From NCBI GenBank assembly GCA_001898385.1, contig MKTT01000151.1, positions 1 to 35,272 on the forward strand: a stretch of 35,272 nucleotides of DNA, read 5' to 3'. A model generated the notes under the pieces. That model had not been told where the DNA came from. It was given only the letters and a program-made list of their open reading frames with translations, and did not search any database. This DNA comes from Planctomycetales bacterium 71-10 (GTDB lineage: Bacteria > Planctomycetota > Planctomycetia > Isosphaerales > Isosphaeraceae). Made by a program: the position numbers and the translations under genes. Below are positions 7,039-18,487 of this stretch, piece by piece (positions within the stretch are counted from its first letter, which is position 1; the number at the start of each line of letters is the position of its first letter).

Positions 7039-7648
7039 GCCGCCCCCCCCGCCCGCGTCACGACGCTCATTCAACCGTCGTCGAAGGTGCTGACTCTTGA
7101 AGTCGATTCCCACGAACCCGGGTTCCGGTCGGACGTTCGTCCAGATCCAAGGCCGCCGATAGCCCGCGTAATCGGTAGGTCTGTTTCGCACTTCATATGC
7201 CCGGCGCTTGTCGGCGCGTTTTTTTTTGCCGACGACGCCCAGACGGCTTGACTGGACGACATCGCTGTCTCGTCGATACGGCGAGAATTCGGCGCTGAAA
7301 TTCGACAATGGATCGTAGCGACACATGGCAGACGATTATCTAGTTTTTGCAATCGCGCCAAATTGCCAGAATCCAGAGTAGTGAGCGAGCCAGGGCGATC
7401 TGCATCAAGTTTGCCGAGAGTTCGATTGCTTTTTCACCCCCCTCAAGAAACTTTCGATCTGACAGTCTTGGGATCCTGCCGAGCGCCGAAGAATGTCGAA
7501 TTTTCGTCAGGTCCAGGCTTGTGCGCCAGCGCCGAAATCGGAAGATAGGACAAGTCGGCGCTGGTTGGAGCGGGTTAATCTGGGGAAGTCGGATGGGCCG
7601 CGAGATTGAAGAAATTCATGCGATCTCGGCGGCGATTGGAGGCGCGTG
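7039..7648. other. AT-richer intergenic region between divergent genes
   Basis: About 600 bp with clearly lower GC than the genes around it. Frames of 96 and 100 codons cross it, but their compositions are not protein-like and neither has a convincing ribosome site. It contains an inverted repeat at 7203-7239 whose loop holds nine T residues. It presumably carries the promoters for the hydrolase (minus) and the sigma-54 activator (plus), which I could not place with confidence. Confidence 0.6.
7203..7239. repeat. Inverted repeat with T9 loop
   Basis: GGCGCTTGTCGGC (7203-7215) faces GCCGACGACGCC (7228-7239) across GCG and nine T (7219-7227). The arms pair with one bulge. It lies in the AT-richer gap; the role is unknown (structured leader, terminator remnant or protein site). 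Confidence 0.55.
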
Positions 7649-10726
<3,078 letters not shown>

Positions 10727-10746
10727 TCGCGACCGCCTCGGGGCCG

Positions 10747-11691
10747 CTACGGGGCCGGGCGGGCTTCCAGCTTCAGGCCAAGTTTGGCGGAAGCCGTCTG
10801 CACGACCGAGCGGCCGTCGGCGGTGAAACGGATCGTCAGCGAGTCTTCCAGGCGGCCGGATTCGACGAGGCCGCGGCGGGCGTCGAACGCGAACGAGCCG
10901 GCGCCGGATTGCTTCTCCAGCTTCATCGCCACGGTCGAGCCGGGCATGGGCTGGAGGGAGAATCGCGTCTCGACGTCGACGTCGTGGACCTGGGGGCGGT
11001 CGGCCCGGGGGCCGCGGTCGGTATAGGTCTTGTCGAGGATCAGGGAGCCGACCGTCGGCATCGGGGCGGCGACCTGCCGGGTCCACATCGTCCCCGGACC
11101 GGACGGCCCCTCGGGCAGGAACGGGACGGACACGGCGATGAGGTTCCGCACCCCCTCCTCGGAGGCGAGGACGCCCTCCCCGGAGGCGTCGGGCCGGCGC
11201 AGGGCGGCCGACAGTTCGTCCGGAAGCCTGACGTCCCGCACCTCGCCGCGGGGGGTCAGGCGGAAGGTGATGCGGGACCCGACGAGCCCCTTCAGCAGGG
11301 CGGCCACCCGGGCCGAGTGGGGGTCGCCGGGCGCGGCGTCGTCGGTCGCCGTGTCGAAGTCGAAGCCCCCCGGCAGGCCCTCGCGCGCGACGTGGACGCG
11401 GAGCCGATCGACGACGAGCGCGACCTCGGCGCAATCCTCCCGGGCCTCGCCGACGACCCAGCGGAAGTCCACCTCCTGGCGCCGCTCGCTGTGGATGGGG
11501 CCGCCCCCTTCGGGCGTCGAGTCGAGGACGGTCGCCTGGGAGAGGGTGTAGCGATACTCGCGCCCGGGGTCGAGCTTCCAGCGCAAGGGTTCGAGCCCGT
11601 CGTCGGCGGTGCCGGCGCCGGCCGCGAAGAGGACCCCGATCAGGGCGACGGCCCGGGTCGTCCCCGCCGTCGCGAGCGCGGCACGTTTCAT
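10747..11691 (-). CDS. Secreted protein of unknown function (DUF6263-like)
   Basis: 314 residues with an N-terminal signal peptide (hydrophobic stretch AVALIGVLFAAGAGTADDG). The mature part begins LRWKLDPGREYRYTLSQATVLDS and continues with beta-rich segments (RQEVDFRWVV, DVDVETRFSLQPM, LEDSLTIRFTADG). This layout is common in planctomycete secreted proteins of the DUF6263 type, but the match is by impression only. No catalytic motif is visible. It follows the CPBP protease gene on the same strand after 91 bp, so the two may be co-transcribed. It is convergent with the sigma-54 activator, leaving only 20 bp between the stops. Confidence 0.75.
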   Translation of the reverse strand: MKRAALATAGTTRAVALIGVLFAAGAGTADDGLEPLRWKLDPGREYRYTLSQATVLDSTPEGGGPIHSERRQEVDFRWVVGEAREDCAEVALVVDRLRVHVAREGLPGGFDFDTATDDAAPGDPHSARVAALLKGLVGSRITFRLTPRGEVRDVRLPDELSAALRRPDASGEGVLASEEGVRNLIAVSVPFLPEGPSGPGTMWTRQVAAPMPTVGSLILDKTYTDRGPRADRPQVHDVDVETRFSLQPMPGSTVAMKLEKQSGAGSFAFDARRGLVESGRLEDSLTIRFTADGRSVVQTASAKLGLKLEARPAP

Positions 11692-11782
11692 GGGCTGGGC
11701 CCCCTCCTCACCGGCGTCGGGCCACCCGATCGGCGGGAGGCCGGCGCGACCTCCAGCATAACCCGCGGCGGCGGCGGACGCA

Positions 11783-12472
11783 TCAGGGCTCGTCGTGGTC
11801 GTCGATGGGGCGCTCCGGGTCGATGGCCTGGATCGGGTTGCGCATCGGGCGATTCGGGTCGTGCAGGCGCAGGAGGCGGGCCAGGAGCAGGAAGTTGTAG
11901 GTCCCGTGGCACATCATCGACGTCAGCAGGTTGCCCGAGAGGACGCAGAGGGCCCCCAGGTAGATCCCCAGGGCGAGCATGACGTAGAAGTAGGGGATCG
12001 AGATCGGGTGCAGGGCCGCGAACAGGAGGCTGGTGATCAGCACGGCCGCGGGCGAGCCCAGGTCCTCGGCCAGCGTCGGCTGGAACAGGCCGCGGAACAG
12101 CATCTCCTCGCCGACGCCCGTCGCGATCGCGATCAGGACCAGGTCGTCCCACCGGCAGTTGTTCAGCAGGGGGAGCAACTCGTCCTGGAAGAACGTCTTG
12201 ACCTGAACGAACCGCCCGAAGGGGTGCCGCAGCAGCGTCAGCATGGCCAGCAGCGGCGGGACGGCCGCGACCATCCCGAGCAGGGCCCCCCTGAAGTCCC
12301 ACGAGAACCCCTGGAGCGGCGACCGCGAGAGGGCCCAGCCGAGCAGCACCGCGAGCGGGGCCAGGCCCCCCTCGGCGAAGACGCCCAGGATGATCACGAG
12401 GTCGTGGCCGGGCGCGTCCCCCTCGGGATCCGGGAGTCCTTCGGGGCCGCCGATGTCGTCGCCATCCTGCAT
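11783..12472 (-). CDS. CPBP (CAAX/Abi) family intramembrane glutamic endopeptidase
   Basis: 229 residues, strongly hydrophobic with about six membrane segments. The family motifs are present in order: GEEMLFRGLFQP (EExxxR), LLFAALHP (FxxxH) and MMCHGTYNFLLL (HxxxN/D). These form the intramembrane active site of Rce1-type proteases; bacterial members process peptides or act in self-immunity, and the substrate here is unknown. The N-terminal ~25 residues are acidic and Gly/Pro-rich. It is separated from the upstream htrA by a strong terminator, so it probably has its own promoter in the 12480-12610 stretch. Confidence 0.88.
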   Translation of the reverse strand: MQDGDDIGGPEGLPDPEGDAPGHDLVIILGVFAEGGLAPLAVLLGWALSRSPLQGFSWDFRGALLGMVAAVPPLLAMLTLLRHPFGRFVQVKTFFQDELLPLLNNCRWDDLVLIAIATGVGEEMLFRGLFQPTLAEDLGSPAAVLITSLLFAALHPISIPYFYVMLALGIYLGALCVLSGNLLTSMMCHGTYNFLLLARLLRLHDPNRPMRNPIQAIDPERPIDDHDEP

Positions 12473-12610
12473 CCGGGGCTTCCGGGGTGACAGACCGATG
12501 AGTAGGGGTTTGTCACGGACGCCTCGCCGCGGCCGTCCGGGTGATCCACACGATAGCCGACCCCGGAGCCGATGTCGATGCTGGGCCTATTATGGCTGTG
12601 CGATTGATTG

Positions 12611-12665
12611 CAAAACGAAACGCCGCCGCCCCGCGCCCCGCGTCGGGGAGACGGGGGCGCGGGGC
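12611..12665 (-). terminator. Intrinsic terminator of the HtrA gene
   Basis: Read on the minus strand, a GC-rich hairpin (12628-12665, arms of about 16 bp with one bulge and a five-base loop) lies ~40 bp past the stop codon. It is followed after a few bases by the T-rich TTTCGTTTTG (12611-12620). Confidence 0.7.
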
Positions 12666-12702
12666 CGGGCGGAAGGGATGCGGTGCGCCCCGGGCGGGCG
12701 GC

Positions 12703-14148
12703 TTACTGGGCGATGATGTTCTTGACGCGGGGGTCGGCCAGGCTGATCCGCCGCTGCTGGAGGCCGTTGCGACGGATGACGTAGAGCAGGGCGCTGTCGG
12801 TCTGGACGGCCTCGGGCTGGCTCAGGACGTGGATGATGTGGTCGGGCCGGATGGTCTCCCAGTTGCGGTCGCCGACGTTCATGCCGACGAGGATGTCGCC
12901 GCGCTGGAGCGAGGCGGCGGCGGCCGGGCTGCCGGGCGAGACGGCCTGGATGAGCAGGCCGCCGCGGAGCTTGGGGTTGACCGAGACGACGTCCTCGCTG
13001 GAGGCGGGGGAGGTCTTCAGGCCGAGCGAGTCCCAGATCGGGTCGGTGGGCTCCAGCTCGGCGAGGGTCGCGCCGCGGGGGAGGGGGCGGACGTCCAGGG
13101 CGATGGTCGTCTCGGCGCCGCCGCGGCGGACGACGACCTGGGCCGGCGCCCCGGGCCGGGCGTCGAGAAAGGCCCGCTCCACGTCGAGGGCGTTGGTGAC
13201 GGGCATGCCGGCGATCCGGACCAGCTCGTCGCCGGGGCGGATCCCGGCGGCCTCGCCCGGCCCGCCGCGCTGGACGTCGGCGGCGACCAGCACGCGGCGG
13301 TCGCCCCGCAGGGTCTCGGCCGCGACGACGCCGTGCCAGGTGGCGGCGAGCCTTCGCGTGCTGAGCATGTCGGCCGCGACCCGCTTGACCTCGTCCATCG
13401 GCAGGGCGAAGCCGATCCCCTGGGCCCCGGCCCGGACGGCCACGTTGATCCCGATCAGCTCGCCTTCAATATTGATGAGGGGGCCGCCCGAGTTCCCCGG
13501 GTTGATCGACGCATCGGTCTGGATCAGGTTCCGGTAGACCTGGTCGTCCGAGAGGGTCACGTCCCGGTGCAGGGCGCTGATGATCCCGACGGAGACCGTG
13601 TTCTCATACCCGAAGGCGTTGCCGATCGTGATGACCGGCTCCCCCACCATCAGGTCGGACGAGGTCCCCATCGCGATGGCCGGCAGGGGGGAGGTCGGGT
13701 CGACCTTGATCAGCGCGAGGTCCATGACCGGGTCCACCTGAAGCACCCGGGCGGGATAGGACGTCCCGTCCGAGAGCTGGACCTGCACCCCTTGCACCTT
13801 ATCCACGACGTGGTGGTTGGTGAGGATGTAGCCCCGGCCGTCGACGATGACGCCCGATCCCATGCCGTTGACGCGGGGCCGCTGGTTCTCCTCGGGCGAG
13901 AACGGCCACCGGCTGCTGGAAGCGGCCTTCTTCTCGCTGGAGATGTTGACCACGGCCCCCTGGGCCTTGTTCACCGCCTCGACCACCGCCGTCCGGCGGA
14001 CGCCCACCGTCGACGGGTCGGAAGCCCGGGCCGGCGCGGTCGCCGCGCCGGTCGTCAAGGCTCCCAGGACCAGCCCGACGCCCAGCCGGCGGATCGCCCA
14101 GCCGGCGCGGCGATCCCCCCCTCCTCGGCGACTCCAGGGTTTTGGCAC
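12703..14148 (-). CDS. HtrA/DegP-type periplasmic serine protease with two PDZ domains
   Basis: 481 residues from the GTG at 14148. A signal sequence (RRLGVGLVLGALTTGAATAPARA) is followed by a trypsin-like domain with H113 (ILTNHHVVD), D143 (VMDLALIKV) and S220 (INPGNSGGP). Two PDZ domains follow at roughly 285-370 (GGPGEAAGIRPGDELVRIAG) and 395-480 (SPGSPAAAASLQRGDILVGMN). The acidic/serine-rich insert before the first strand resembles the LA loop. Family role: degradation and refolding of misfolded envelope proteins. The frame is open upstream to an ATG at 14439, but that extension is Arg/Gly-rich and would bury the signal peptide, so GTG is preferred. A strong terminator follows. Confidence 0.93.
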   Translation of the reverse strand: MPKPWSRRGGGDRRAGWAIRRLGVGLVLGALTTGAATAPARASDPSTVGVRRTAVVEAVNKAQGAVVNISSEKKAASSSRWPFSPEENQRPRVNGMGSGVIVDGRGYILTNHHVVDKVQGVQVQLSDGTSYPARVLQVDPVMDLALIKVDPTSPLPAIAMGTSSDLMVGEPVITIGNAFGYENTVSVGIISALHRDVTLSDDQVYRNLIQTDASINPGNSGGPLINIEGELIGINVAVRAGAQGIGFALPMDEVKRVAADMLSTRRLAATWHGVVAAETLRGDRRVLVAADVQRGGPGEAAGIRPGDELVRIAGMPVTNALDVERAFLDARPGAPAQVVVRRGGAETTIALDVRPLPRGATLAELEPTDPIWDSLGLKTSPASSEDVVSVNPKLRGGLLIQAVSPGSPAAAASLQRGDILVGMNVGDRNWETIRPDHIIHVLSQPEAVQTDSALLYVIRRNGLQQRRISLADPRVKNIIAQ

Positions 14149-14677
14149 GTTGTCGTCCCCACTGCGTAGAGCGTCGGCTTGCCATCCATGACCCCGGGCC
14201 GGCGAGTCCCTCCGCCGCCCTCCCGGGTGCTTCCGACGCCCTCTTGGATCGGTTCCCCTCCATCGGGGCTTTGGCGCAACTCGCCCCGCTTCCGACCCCG
14301 CCCGCCCGCCCGTCGCGACGACCCCAAGAACCCTGACAACCCTCCTATCTCCACCCCGGCACAGGAGGAATAAGCCGCCAGGTCCGCCGCCCCTTCGCAA
14401 AGATTCCCTGGACGCGACGGGCCGTCGCCCGCGTCGCATAGGTTTTCAATCTCGCCCGCGGAAAGAGCCGACGGTGCCAGGATGGGGACGGGCTGAGGGA
14501 GGGGTGGGCCGACGCGGAGCCCGCGACTCGGACGGGTTCGTTCGCGATTGACACGGGAGGATGATGGCGCGGAAACCGCGACATAAATGATTACCCGAAC
14601 CCAGCTTGCGAACCCCCCGAAGGCCGCCGGATTTGGCTTTGTTCGTCGAACGCGATGATGATTCCGGAGACTCCTCA

Positions 14678-15170
14678 GTGTTCTGCGCAAGAAATGAGGG
14701 CCCCGGGAGCGTCCCCTCTCCCGCCGGGAGAGGGTGGCCGGAGTTCAGAGGGCGTGGCGGGCTCGCGACGCACGAGCGGGCCGACGACGACGGCCTTCTC
14801 CCTCAAAGGTGCTGCGTCGAAAACACTCGGGATGTGAGCGATGAACGGCCTTCCCCCCTCGCGGGGGAAGGTGGCCCGAAGGGCCGGATGAGGGGGACGA
14901 CGAGCAGGACGGCCGTCGAGATCCCGGGCCGGTCGGGCGGGCTTTCGAATCCCGACGGGCCTCGCGCTTCGCGTCCCCCTCATCTGACCGCTCCGCGGTC
15001 TGTCTTCCCCCGCGAGGGGGGAAGAGCGTCTTCGACACGCGTCGGCATGCTTTCGATGAAGCACCTCAAGGGGAGAAAGGTTCGATCGCCCCGGCGGTCC
15101 CGAAATCCGACGACCATCTCCCGGCGGGAGAGGGGACGCTCCCGGGGCCCTCATTTCTTGCGCAGAACAC
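14678..15170. repeat. 493-bp inverted-repeat element with identical 54-bp ends, enclosing core copy B
   Basis: 14678-14731 and 15117-15170 are perfect inverted copies beginning GTGTTCTGCGCAAGAAATGA. Further inward the arms still resemble each other but with many differences, for example TCAAAGGTGCTGCGTCGAAA on the left against TTGAGGTGCTTCATCGAAA on the right read in reverse. The centre is the 175-bp palindromic core. No transposase is present. The structure looks like a fold-back or MITE-type element built around the core. Confidence 0.88.
14850..15024 (+). repeat. Palindromic element, copy B core
   Basis: Same length (175 bp) and orientation as the core of copy A. Terminal hairpins CTTCCCCC/GGGGGAAG, hairpin GGCCC-GAA-GGGCC, long-range arms GATGAGGGGGAC (14887-14898) and GTCCCCCTCATC (14973-14984), and hairpin GACCGC-TCC-GCGGTC (14986-15000). 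The last differs from copy A at two positions on each side, and the changes are paired. Confidence 0.92.
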
Positions 15171-15320
15171 GATTGGGGCGGCGCGCGCGTCGGCCGGGCT
15201 GCGACTTGAACCGATCGAATTGCCAAAGACCACGATCCTCTCCGGAGGATAGGGTCCGCGGGCAGGTCGGCCGGATTTCAAGAATCGGCAGAAAATCACG
15301 AAGGAAGGGGGGGGCGGCCG

Positions 15321-16187
15321 TCAGGAGACGCGGCCGACCTGCTGCCGCGGCTTGCCCCGGCGCAGGGCGGGGGAGTCGGGGAAGTGGCGGAGGAGCCAGC
15401 GCGAGAGGCCCCAGTCGACGAAGCGGGGGAGGAAGCGATTGGCGAGCACGAGCAGCCGGCCCTTCCCGGTGAGGGTGATCTCGCGCTTCTTCTTCTCGAC
15501 GGCGCGGAGGGCGGCGGCGGCGACGGCCTCGGGGGGGGTCGTGCGCCAGTCGGCGACGGAGACCCGCGCGGTCTTCACCACGGCGTTCTCGTCGAAGGGG
15601 GTCGCGGAGAAGCCGGGGTTCACCTGGAGGATGTGGATCCCGTAGCGACGCCACTCGATCCGCAACGACTCCACGAAGCCCGACACCGCGAACTTGCTGG
15701 CGCTGTACTCCACCCGGCCGGGGAGGCCGCGGCGGGCGTTGATCGAGCCCATCACCAGCATGGTCGGCTCGACCCCCTCGCTCAGGAGGGGAAGGGCGGC
15801 GCGACTGACCTCCGCCATCGCGAAGAAATTGATCTCGAAGACCCGGCGGAGCACCCAGGCGTCGTGGGTGTCGAACTGGCCGGTCGCGCCGACGCCCGCG
15901 TTGTTGACGAGCAGGTCGAGCGCCCCGAGGCGGTCGCGCACGGTTTCGAAGAGGCGGTCGCGGTCCGCCTGGACGGTCAGGTCGGCGGGGGCCACGATCA
16001 CGCGCTCCGGGTCGGCCCCGCCGCGGATCAGCTCGGCCGCCGTCGCCTCCAGCCTCGCGAGCGAACGGCCCGTCAGGACGACCTTCGCGCCGCGACGGAC
16101 CAGGTCCTCGGCGATCGCCCGGCCCAGGCCCGAAGACGCCCCCGTCACCAGCGCCCGCGTCTGCCTCCAGGAACGTCGATCACGCAT
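15321..16187 (-). CDS. Short-chain dehydrogenase/reductase (SDR)
   Basis: 288 residues with a classical SDR Rossmann fold. The nucleotide loop is TGASSGLG (15-22), NNAG is at 95-98, N120 is in place, S148 sits in MGSINARRG, and the YxxxK pair is Y161/K165 in YSASKFAVSG. The Arg after strand 2 (LTGRSLARL) suggests NADP(H). The C-terminal part (EKKKREITLTGKGRLLVLANRFLPRFVDW) resembles SDRs that act on lipids or steroid-like compounds, including a possible membrane-associating helix. Substrate unknown. It stands alone on the minus strand between the repeat region and the lipoprotein-like gene. Confidence 0.9.
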   Translation of the reverse strand: MRDRRSWRQTRALVTGASSGLGRAIAEDLVRRGAKVVLTGRSLARLEATAAELIRGGADPERVIVAPADLTVQADRDRLFETVRDRLGALDLLVNNAGVGATGQFDTHDAWVLRRVFEINFFAMAEVSRAALPLLSEGVEPTMLVMGSINARRGLPGRVEYSASKFAVSGFVESLRIEWRRYGIHILQVNPGFSATPFDENAVVKTARVSVADWRTTPPEAVAAAALRAVEKKKREITLTGKGRLLVLANRFLPRFVDWGLSRWLLRHFPDSPALRRGKPRQQVGRVS

Positions 16188-16322
16188 GGCCCCACCCGGA
16201 TGATGTCGAGATGTCCATCAACGCTACCGGATATTCTAGCAAGGCCGGGCAAGATGCGGGCGAAAACTTGAGGAAATCCGGGCGAAACCTGGAAGCACGG
16301 CGACGGTCGCGGTGATCCCGGG

Positions 16323-16718
16323 CTATTTGACGGTCGATCCGACCGCGCCGTCGATCTGGGTGAAGGCGGGGACGTCCTCGGGGTTGGAGCTGCGCCAGCC
16401 GAATCGGGAGGTGCGGCGGTCGGGCTTGCTGACGACGACCTTCGCCTTGCCCCGGCCGTCGTCGACGACGGTGGAGTGCGAGCCGACGATGGTGCCGCCG
16501 TCGATCTCGGAGGGGACCTCGCACACGGGCCCGACGGCCACGTTGCTGGACATGACCGGGCCGACCGTGGGGGGGCAGGGGCCGATGGCCGTGGCCCCGG
16601 TCGACCCGTAATAGTAATGGTGCTGGTGGCAGCCCCAGCCGCAGGAGCAGAAGCCGCCGAGCAGCAAGGCGGCGAGCGTCCGACGACCGTCCCGGATCCT
16701 CGCGCGGGCGTCCCTCAT
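16323..16718 (-). CDS. Small Cys/His/Tyr-rich secreted or lipoprotein-like protein
   Basis: 131 residues from the ATG at 16718, which has GGGAG eight bases upstream; the same frame is open to 16853, but that part looks non-coding. A basic N-terminus is followed by a hydrophobic stretch ending in GGFCSCGWGCHQHHYYYGS, which could be a lipoprotein signal with an atypical lipobox. The HQHHYYY cluster may bind metal. The rest is Gly/Val/Ser-rich with no known domain (VGPVCEVPSEIDGGTIVGS). Unknown function. Confidence 0.65.
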   Translation of the reverse strand: MRDARARIRDGRRTLAALLLGGFCSCGWGCHQHHYYYGSTGATAIGPCPPTVGPVMSSNVAVGPVCEVPSEIDGGTIVGSHSTVVDDGRGKAKVVVSKPDRRTSRFGWRSSNPEDVPAFTQIDGAVGSTVK

Positions 16719-17098
16719 GGCGTATCTCCCATCGTCCCGATCCATCCGGAGAGCCGCGCCGATCGATGAAGCATCCGCAGAGATGGGCCCCTCGCCGACC
16801 TCCTGTCGGCCCGGGTCATGCCGGACTTTATCGAATCCCGCCCGATCGGCCAACCTCAGTTCCCGCCCCGCCTCGCCGGTCGCCGACCTCCATGCGGTGA
16901 TGAAAATCCCGTCGGGCGACGGCCGACTTTCCGCCGAGGTCGTGGCCGAGGGATCCGAGCCGATTCCTTAACCACCTGAATGAATGCTACTTGCGACGGA
17001 TAATGGGTGCGGCCTCGCAATTGCTTTTGGCCGACCCGTGACGCCGAATCCGCCAAGCCGGCGGCCGGTGCGACATCAAGATGCCATCGTCTGCATGC

Positions 17099-17127
17099 TT
17101 GACAGGGGAGGATGACATTCCTACCCT
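17099..17127 (+). promoter_or_regulatory. Sigma-70-type promoter of the DUF1559 gene
   Basis: A perfect TTGACA (17099-17104) and TACCCT (17122-17127) are 17 bp apart. The -10 keeps the key T-A-...-T positions only. This implies a leader of about 110 bases before the ATG at 17246. Confidence 0.5.
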
Positions 17128-17137
17128 CTATGGAGTC

Positions 17138-17156
17138 AATGAGACGGAGTCTCATT
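17138..17156 (+). promoter_or_regulatory. Perfect dyad at the presumed transcript start of the DUF1559 gene
   Basis: AATGAGAC-GGA-GTCTCATT, an eight-base-pair stem with a three-base loop, 11-29 bases after the -10 box. It could be an operator or a 5'-end hairpin that stabilises the mRNA. Confidence 0.5.
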
Positions 17157-17245
17157 CGCACGCTCATCCGGCGGAAGGTTCGCCGTCCCGCGCAGGCCGC
17201 GGGGGGGAGGAGGCCGCCATCATCCCATCTCACCATCGAGAGACC

Positions 17246-18286
17246 ATGACACCCCGAAAGTCCCGCCCCGCGTTCACGTTGATCGAGCTGCTGGTGGTCA
17301 TCGCGATCATCGCGGTGCTGATCGCCCTGCTGCTGCCGGCCGTGCAGGCGGCGCGCGAGGCCGCCCGCCGTTCGCAGTGCACGAACAACCTGAAGCAGAT
17401 CGGGCTGGCGATGCACAACTACATCTCGGTCTACGGCGAGGCGCTGCCGATCGCCGGGTACAACTGGCCCACCGGCTATCCCCAGGACCATTCGGCGCTG
17501 GCCCGGCTGCTCCCGTTCCTGGAGGCGGGGAACATCTACTCCGCGCTCAACTTCGACGTCTACATGGGCCATCCCGGCGTCGTGCCGCTCCCGGACGCGC
17601 TGCTCACCATCGCTCGGACGTCGATCAGCGCCTACCTCTGCCCCAGCGACGGGGCCCCGTCGGTCCACAACTACACCTCGCCGAGCGGCTCGACGATCCC
17701 GTTCGCGTCGACGAACTACGCGATGAACCAGGGGAACGGCCTGGACGGCGTCTTCCACCCGGGGAACGGCACGGCCTCGAACGGCCTGTGCTGGGTCGGC
17801 GGCGTGGTGACGCTCTCGGGGATCACCGACGGCACGAGCAACACCCTGGCCTTCACGGAGTCGCTGATCGGCCCCGGCTCGCCCGCGGCCTCCACGGCGG
17901 CGACGCCGATGCAGGATCCGAGGGTCTACCGGGCGTACCCGTCCTCGTGGTCGGTCACGCTGGTCGACGCGGTCGACGCCGGCGGCTACGGGGCGGCGGC
18001 CGGGGTCCTCACGAAGTGGGACGGCGGGCGTCTGAACAACTGGCTCCGCAGCGCCACCCCCGACGGGCCGGTCATGAACGGCCGGTTCGCCCCCAACTTC
18101 GCCGCGCCGGACCTGGTCTACGCTTCGGCCAAGGCCACCGCGGCCCGGAGCCGGCACTCGGGCGGGGTCAACGCCGCCATGGCCGACGGGTCGGTCCGGT
18201 TCGTCAAGGACTCGATCTCCAAGCCGGTCTGGTGGGGCATGTGGACCCGCGCCGGCGGCGAGATCCTCAGCGCCGACGCGATGTGA
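17246..18286 (+). CDS. DUF1559-family pilin-like protein (type IV pilin N-terminus)
   Basis: 346 residues. The N-terminus is a type III signal sequence with the planctomycete hallmark FTLIELLVVIAIIAVLIALL followed by LPAVQAAREAARR. A prepilin peptidase would cut before the Phe. The conserved SQCTNNLKQIGLAMHNY follows, then the DUF1559 body with Asn/Ser-rich segments (LCPSD, TSNTLAFTESLIG) and the characteristic ending NAAMADGSVRFVKDSIS. The ATG at 17246 is chosen because the longer frame upstream to 17081 overlaps the promoter and lacks signal-peptide character. Such proteins are present in many paralogs per planctomycete genome and are thought to form surface or pseudopilus structures. A strong hairpin follows. 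Confidence 0.95.
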   Translation: MTPRKSRPAFTLIELLVVIAIIAVLIALLLPAVQAAREAARRSQCTNNLKQIGLAMHNYISVYGEALPIAGYNWPTGYPQDHSALARLLPFLEAGNIYSALNFDVYMGHPGVVPLPDALLTIARTSISAYLCPSDGAPSVHNYTSPSGSTIPFASTNYAMNQGNGLDGVFHPGNGTASNGLCWVGGVVTLSGITDGTSNTLAFTESLIGPGSPAASTAATPMQDPRVYRAYPSSWSVTLVDAVDAGGYGAAAGVLTKWDGGRLNNWLRSATPDGPVMNGRFAPNFAAPDLVYASAKATAARSRHSGGVNAAMADGSVRFVKDSISKPVWWGMWTRAGGEILSADAM

Positions 18287-18317
18287 CGCCCGCGCCGCTC
18301 ACGCCCTGATCGGGACC

Positions 18318-18354
18318 GAACGCCCCCCGGCGCGTCCGCGCCGGGGGGCCGTTC
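18318..18354 (+). terminator. Hairpin terminator after the DUF1559 gene
   Basis: GAACG and a 12-bp GC arm (CCCCCCGGCGCG) pair with CGCGCCGGGGGG and CCGTTC around the two-base TC, 31 bp past the stop. No T-tract follows, so it may work with other factors. Confidence 0.6.
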
Positions 18355-18387
18355 CGCGCGCGGCGGTGGGAAATTCGATGCATCCAC

Positions 18388-18416
18388 TGGACGGAGGTGG
18401 GATCGGCCGATATAGG
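18388..18416 (+). promoter_or_regulatory. Possible sigma-70-type promoter for the zinc-ribbon membrane protein
   Basis: TGGACG (18388-18393) and TATAGG (18411-18416) are 17 bp apart, each matching four of six consensus bases. It lies 70 bases before the ATG and just after the upstream terminator. Confidence 0.4.
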
Positions 18417-18487
18417 AGTCGTTGAATCGTCGATCGACGGGCCCGGGGGGGCGTCGCGGTCGGCTTCATCCCCGGTCGGGTCGCGCC

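Larger units (their letters stand above)
14149..15320. other. 1.2-kb intergenic region, half of it nested repeats
   Basis: Between htrA and the SDR gene, both on the minus strand. 14149-14677 has no credible gene; parts near 14570-14660 are AT-richer and may hold the htrA promoter. 14678-15170 is the nested inverted-repeat structure described separately. 15171-15320 precedes the SDR stop codon and shows nothing recognisable. Confidence 0.7.
16719..17245. other. Intergenic region between divergent genes
   Basis: Between the minus-strand lipoprotein-like gene and the DUF1559 gene. 16960-17010 is AT-richer. A promoter (17099-17127) and a dyad (17138-17156) precede the DUF1559 gene. No gene was seen in it. 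Confidence 0.6.

Noticed and set aside
7324..7352. TGGCA...TTGCA pair as a sigma-54 -24/-12 promoter
   Set aside because: The GG and GC are too far apart for the fixed 10-bp spacing of sigma-54 promoters.
12580..12620. TTGCAA...TAATAG promoter for the CPBP gene on the minus strand
   Set aside because: Spacing of 15 bp is short and the boxes overlap the htrA terminator tail; too weak to list.
12541..14169. 542-codon plus-strand frame opposite htrA
   Set aside because: Asp/Gly/Val-rich shadow frame; htrA on the other strand has the full catalytic triad and two PDZ domains.
14678..15170. CRISPR array or IS element
   Set aside because: Arms are inverted rather than regularly spaced direct repeats, and there is no transposase or cas gene.
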